From positions 393,378-457,377 of the forward strand of contig NZ_LFTY01000002.1 in NCBI RefSeq assembly GCF_001078595.1: a stretch of 64,000 nucleotides of DNA, given 5' to 3'. The notes beneath the pieces were generated by a model. It saw nothing but the letters and a program-made list of their open reading frames with translations. It was not told where the DNA came from and ran no database searches. The DNA is from Candidatus Rhodobacter oscarellae (lineage in GTDB: Bacteria > Pseudomonadota > Alphaproteobacteria > Rhodobacterales > Rhodobacteraceae). The translations under genes were made by a program, and so were the position numbers. This document shows positions 60,681 through 64,000 of this stretch, one piece after another (positions within the stretch are counted from its first letter, which is position 1; every line of letters begins with the position of its first letter).

Positions 60681-63092
60681 ATGAAATCGAACGCGCGCGT
60701 TGTGGTCATAGGGGGCGGGGTTGTCGGCGCGTCGGTGCTGTATCACCTGACCAAAATGGGTTGGTCGGACGTGATCCTGCTGGAGCGCTCGGAACTGACC
60801 AGCGGATCGACCTGGCACGCGGCGGGCGGGTTTCACACGCTGAACGCCGATACGAATATGGCCGCCCTCCAGGGTTACACGATCAAGCTATATGATGAGC
60901 TAGAGAAGATCAGCGGGCAGTCCTGCGGGCTGCATCACGTCGGCGGCGTGACCCTCGCGACGGATCAGGACCGGCTGGATCTCTTGACCGCCGAGCGGGC
61001 GAAGCACCGCTATATGGGGCTGGAGACTCAGATCCTAAGCCCCGAAGAGATAAAGGAAATCGCGCCCCTGACCAATGTCGATGGCGTGCTGGGCGGGCTC
61101 TATGACCCGCTGGACGGGCATCTTGATCCCTCCGGCACAACCCACGCCTATGCAAAGGCGGCGCGGATCGGTGGCGCCCAGATCGAGACCCATTGCCGCG
61201 TCGTCGAGACAAACCCGCGCGGCGATGGCACCTGGGACGTGGTGACCGACAAGGGCACCATCCACGCCGAGCATGTCGTCAACGCCGCCGGGCTCTGGGC
61301 GCGCGAGGTGGCCGCGATGGCCGGGCTCTACCTACCGCTGCATCCGATGGAGCACCAATACCTGGTGACCGACGACCTGCCCGAGATCATGGAGCGCGCC
61401 GTCGAATACCCGCATGTCGTTGATCCCGCAGGGGAAAGCTATCTGCGCCAAGAGGGTCGGGGGCTTTGCATTGGATTCTACGAGCAGCCCTGCCGCCCCT
61501 GGGCCGTGGATGGCACGCCATGGGATTTCGGCCATGAGCTGCTTCCCGATGAATTCGAGAAGATCGAGGAAAGCGTCGCCCATGCCTATCACCGCTACCC
61601 GATACTAGAGCGCGCCGGGGTCAAGCGGGTCATCCACGGGCCCTTCACCTTTGCCCCGGACGGCAATCCCCTGGTGGGTCCGGTGCCCGGCATGCCAGGC
61701 TATTGGACCGCCTGCGCGGTTATGGCGGGCTTCAGCCAGGGCGGTGGCGTCGGCAAATCTCTGGCCGAGTGGATGGTCGAGGGCGAGCCGGAAACGGATG
61801 TCTTCGCCATGGACGTCGCGCGTTACGGCGATTGGACGAACAAGGATTGGACCCGCAAGAAGGTGGTCGAGAACTATCAGATGCGGTTCTCGATTGTGTA
61901 TCCGAATCAAGAGCTTCCGGTGGGTAGGCCGCTTGAGACGACCCCGGCCTATGGGCTGTGGGACGCCGAGCGCGCGGTGTTTGGCTCGGGCTATGGCATG
62001 GAACATGTCAACTATTTCGCTCCAGAGGGCGCGCCGCGCTATGAAGAGCCAAGCTTTCGCCGCTCTAACGCGTTCGGCCCGACCGGCGACGAGGCCCGCG
62101 CGGTGCGCAGCGCCGTGGGCATCAACGAGATCCATAACTTCGGCAAGTATCTGATCACCGGGCCGCAGGCCGTTGCGTGGCTGAACCGGATCATGGCCAA
62201 TCGGGTGCCCGGCGAGGGCAAGATGACCCTGACCGCGATGCTGTCGCCCAAAGGTAAGATCATCGGTGACTTCACGATGATGCGGCTCGGTCCGGACGCG
62301 GTGCAGCTGACGGCCAGCTATTCGGCGCAGGCCTTCCACATGCGTTGGTTCTTGTCACATCAAGAGCCGGGCGTAAGCATCGAGAACGTATCGCAAGAGC
62401 GGCTCGGCTTTCAGATTGCGGGCCCGCATGCGCGCGCGGTGCTGGAGGCGGCGACGGGCGCTGATTGCTCCAACGAGGCGATCCCCTTCCTATCGGTGCG
62501 GCAGTTGATTGTGGGCCACGTTCCCGTGGTGGTGGCGCGGGTCAGTTATACCGGCGATCTCGGCTACGAGATCTACTGCGACAGCAACCACCAAGTGGCG
62601 CTCTATCAGGCGTTGCGGGCGGCGGGCGAAGCGCAGGGCATGCGGCCCTTTGGGATGCGCGCGATGATGTCGCTTCGGCTGGAGAAGTCCTTTGGCTCTT
62701 GGATGCGCGAATACCGGCCTGATTACACGCCCGCCGAGACCGGCCTGGACCGTTTCGTTTCGTTTAAAAAGAACGACTTTATTGGCCGGGACGCGGCGAT
62801 GGCGGCCCGCGACAATCCCCCAGACCGCAGGCTGACCACGTTTGTCGTCGATGCCGAGGATGCCGATGTCGTGGCCTATGAGCCGATCTTTGAGGGCGAT
62901 GCGGTGATTGGGTTCTGCACCTCGGGCGGCTACGCGCATTTCAGCGAGAAATCCGTGGCTCTTGGATTCCTGCCCTCCGAGCGCATCGCCGAGGGCGCCA
63001 CGTTCGAGATCGAGATCCTTGGGAAACGGCGCAAGGCGACGGTGCAGATGGCGCCTCTGTTCGATCCCATGGCAGAGCGCATGCGCGGGTAA
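60681..63092 (+). CDS. Dimethylglycine/sarcosine dehydrogenase-like flavoprotein with GcvT domain
   Basis: An 803-residue protein. Residues 1-430 form the FAD domain: VVVIGGGVVGASVLYHL, and SGSTWHAAGGFHTLNADTN, where the histidine is the covalent-FAD site of DMGDH/SARDH enzymes. Residues about 430-803 are the FAO_M and GcvT-type folate-binding domains (IMANRVPGEGKMTLTAMLSPKGKIIGDF; YTGDLGYEIY; LEKSFGSWMREYRPDYTPAETGLDRFVSFKKNDFIGRD). It would oxidise N-methyl groups and pass the formaldehyde unit to tetrahydrofolate. Last gene of the operon. Confidence 0.92.
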   Translation: MKSNARVVVIGGGVVGASVLYHLTKMGWSDVILLERSELTSGSTWHAAGGFHTLNADTNMAALQGYTIKLYDELEKISGQSCGLHHVGGVTLATDQDRLDLLTAERAKHRYMGLETQILSPEEIKEIAPLTNVDGVLGGLYDPLDGHLDPSGTTHAYAKAARIGGAQIETHCRVVETNPRGDGTWDVVTDKGTIHAEHVVNAAGLWAREVAAMAGLYLPLHPMEHQYLVTDDLPEIMERAVEYPHVVDPAGESYLRQEGRGLCIGFYEQPCRPWAVDGTPWDFGHELLPDEFEKIEESVAHAYHRYPILERAGVKRVIHGPFTFAPDGNPLVGPVPGMPGYWTACAVMAGFSQGGGVGKSLAEWMVEGEPETDVFAMDVARYGDWTNKDWTRKKVVENYQMRFSIVYPNQELPVGRPLETTPAYGLWDAERAVFGSGYGMEHVNYFAPEGAPRYEEPSFRRSNAFGPTGDEARAVRSAVGINEIHNFGKYLITGPQAVAWLNRIMANRVPGEGKMTLTAMLSPKGKIIGDFTMMRLGPDAVQLTASYSAQAFHMRWFLSHQEPGVSIENVSQERLGFQIAGPHARAVLEAATGADCSNEAIPFLSVRQLIVGHVPVVVARVSYTGDLGYEIYCDSNHQVALYQALRAAGEAQGMRPFGMRAMMSLRLEKSFGSWMREYRPDYTPAETGLDRFVSFKKNDFIGRDAAMAARDNPPDRRLTTFVVDAEDADVVAYEPIFEGDAVIGFCTSGGYAHFSEKSVALGFLPSERIAEGATFEIEILGKRRKATVQMAPLFDPMAERMRG

Positions 63093-63118
63093 GGCCGACG
63101 CGTCGGCGGAATTCCAAA

Positions 63119-63161
63119 GCGTTCTGCCTTTAACTTGAGGCATCAAGTTGAAGGCAAACGC
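63119..63161 (+). terminator. Hairpin after the DMGDH-like gene
   Basis: GCCTTTAACTTGA (63126-63138) pairs with TCAAGTTGAAGGC (63143-63155), 13 bp with one G-U, loop GGCA. The stem can be extended by GCGTT with AACGC outside. It has no T-run but is symmetrical enough to end both this operon and the converging gene at 63195. Confidence 0.6.
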
Positions 63162-63194
63162 CCGGAACCTGATGCGGGCTCTTCGCGATCCGCT

Positions 63195-63737
63195 TTAAGT
63201 GCCGAAAATTCGCACGATGCCTCTGTCTTCGCTCATCTTCTGGTCCGCGATGTCGCGGCAGTCGGGACAGATGGTGTACCGCACCAAAAATCCGGTGCCC
63301 TTCCTGACCCCGAATGCCTCAAGCCAGGTCCCGTTCCGTTGCACGCGCAGGCATTGCGAGCAGGTCAGCGTATGCTCGCGGCGGTTGTTTAGGTCCGCAA
63401 CGTCGGGGTCGGTGACCGGCGTAGGGATGACCAAAGGGCGGTGCGCGACGGTCAGAACCCCGTCCTGGGCCGGAGTGATTTCCATCTTGAAGGCTCGCGC
63501 AACATCCATGGAATCGCATCTATAGCCGATGGAAACGGGCTGATTCTGCTGCCGGGCAAAGAATGTCAGCGTGTTGAGGAAGCTTTGCGTCTCAAAGCCG
63601 CTCACAAAGTCCCAGAGCGGGCGCCCGACATATCTTTCGGCGGAGTTGCTCGGGCCGCCATTTTGCGTCGAAAACGCGTCCCAATCGCCCTTGAGCGAAA
63701 GGATGACATTCGACTTGTCCAACCGATAACTGATCAT
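63195..63737 (-). CDS. PAS-like domain protein with C-terminal zinc ribbon
   Basis: I chose the ATG at 63737 (MISYRLDKSNVILSLKG), preceded by GAGACGAG. Of 180 residues, the first 115 resemble a PAS-like sensory domain: VGRPLWDFVSGFETQSFLNTL and IGYRCDSMDVARAFKMEITP. The end has two CxxC pairs (LTCSQCLRV and ICPDCRDI) 30 residues apart, a likely zinc ribbon. There is no output domain, so it is probably a signalling adaptor. It converges on the demethylation operon but is not obviously related to it. Confidence 0.78.
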   Translation of the reverse strand: MISYRLDKSNVILSLKGDWDAFSTQNGGPSNSAERYVGRPLWDFVSGFETQSFLNTLTFFARQQNQPVSIGYRCDSMDVARAFKMEITPAQDGVLTVAHRPLVIPTPVTDPDVADLNNRREHTLTCSQCLRVQRNGTWLEAFGVRKGTGFLVRYTICPDCRDIADQKMSEDRGIVRIFGT

Positions 63738-63865
63738 ACTCGTCTCGCAGGTCGCTAAACATGGACGACTCTCGCGCGCCTTTATAGCAAAATCCGCGTC
63801 CAAGGCACAGGGCAAAAGTGACCCGCGCGGTTAACGTGGAAGCAGGCAACAAAGGGGTGTGGCGC

Positions 63866-64000
63866 CTATAGGTGTAGGTGCGCCAAAGCCCGGCGCGCCC
63901 AGTCACAGGCCAATTCCGGGTCGTCCAGCGCGGCCTCGGGCAAAGCCCAATAGGGCATGGCGGTTTCTTTCTTGCCGTCGCGGGAATAGGTCCAGCGTGT
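63866..64000 (-). CDS. 3' end of an unidentified gene, cut by the window edge
   Basis: On the minus strand the frame is open from the window edge through 44 codons to a TAG at 63866. The visible end reads WTYSRDGKKETAMPYWAL, then PEAALDDPELACDWARRALAHLHL. Codon use matches the neighbours, so I think it is coding. The fragment is too short for a family assignment. It was not detectable as a complete ORF because its start is outside the window. Confidence 0.6.
   Translation of the reverse strand, partial: TRWTYSRDGKKETAMPYWALPEAALDDPELACDWARRALAHLHL

Noticed and set aside
1-64000. CRISPR arrays, rRNA or tRNA genes, prophage or transposase genes
   Set aside because: No spaced direct repeats of CRISPR type, no conserved rRNA or tRNA sequence and no phage or transposase proteins were seen on either strand. 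XerC here is the chromosomal recombinase.

Overview
This window is one contig of GC-rich chromosome with the gene content of a marine alphaproteobacterium of the Rhodobacteraceae (Roseobacter-type). The evidence is a SAM/SAH riboswitch in front of metK (a class reported mainly from Rhodobacterales), the ybgC-tolQRAB block, DUF484-xerC, phosphatidylcholine synthase, an NDH-SelD fusion with SelU, and a catabolic cluster pairing a Rieske oxygenase with a dimethylglycine-dehydrogenase-like flavoprotein. No rRNA, tRNA, CRISPR array, prophage or transposase is visible.

Layout. 0-9 kb: a Sel1-repeat protein, a small secreted protein and a large permease-FG-GAP/UnbV fusion, then truA and the ycjX-GNAT-ycjF operon and a lytic transglycosylase lipoprotein. 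9-18 kb: pepN, small exported proteins, a class-I glutaminase-type amidotransferase, msrA, an acetyltransferase, prmA, and an OmpA protein/lipoprotein pair sharing an undescribed cysteine-tryptophan motif. 18-27 kb: ybeY-corC-lnt, riboswitch-metK-trmB, DUF484-xerC, pcs. 27-34 kb: ogt-ileS, an orphan cysteine-rich protein of unknown family, and asd. Both ileS and asd are preceded by short ORFs that look like leaderless leader peptides. The asd one is the strongest signal in the window: eleven consecutive Met/Thr/Lys codons followed by mutually exclusive antiterminator and terminator helices.

34-41 kb: a flavoprotein, a low-GC island with one membrane-protein gene between two 19-bp copies of the tolB 3' end, then tolB-tolA-tolR-tolQ-ybgC. 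41-50 kb: miaB, selU, a KefB-type antiporter with its flavodoxin-like partner, and NDH-SelD. SelU and SelD together imply 2-selenouridine in tRNA. 50-54 kb: an ABC ATPase/permease/lipocalin-like/FMN-protein operon.

54-63 kb: two divergent arms. Left arm: SsuD-like flavin monooxygenase, aldo/keto reductase, flavin reductase. Right arm: GntR regulator, Gfo/Idh/MocA dehydrogenase, Rieske oxygenase, a 69-residue protein and a DMGDH/GcvT-like flavoprotein. Together they look like a pathway that demethylates, and perhaps desulfonates, a quaternary-ammonium compound. The window ends in a PAS/zinc-ribbon protein and the tail of an unidentified gene.

Other structure: three copies of a double-palindrome intergenic element, a 12-bp palindrome repeated inside genes between 47.6 and 50.8 kb, a possible structured RNA near 43.4 kb, and a lower-GC patch in the editing domain of ileS. 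All coordinates were read by eye; no database search was possible.
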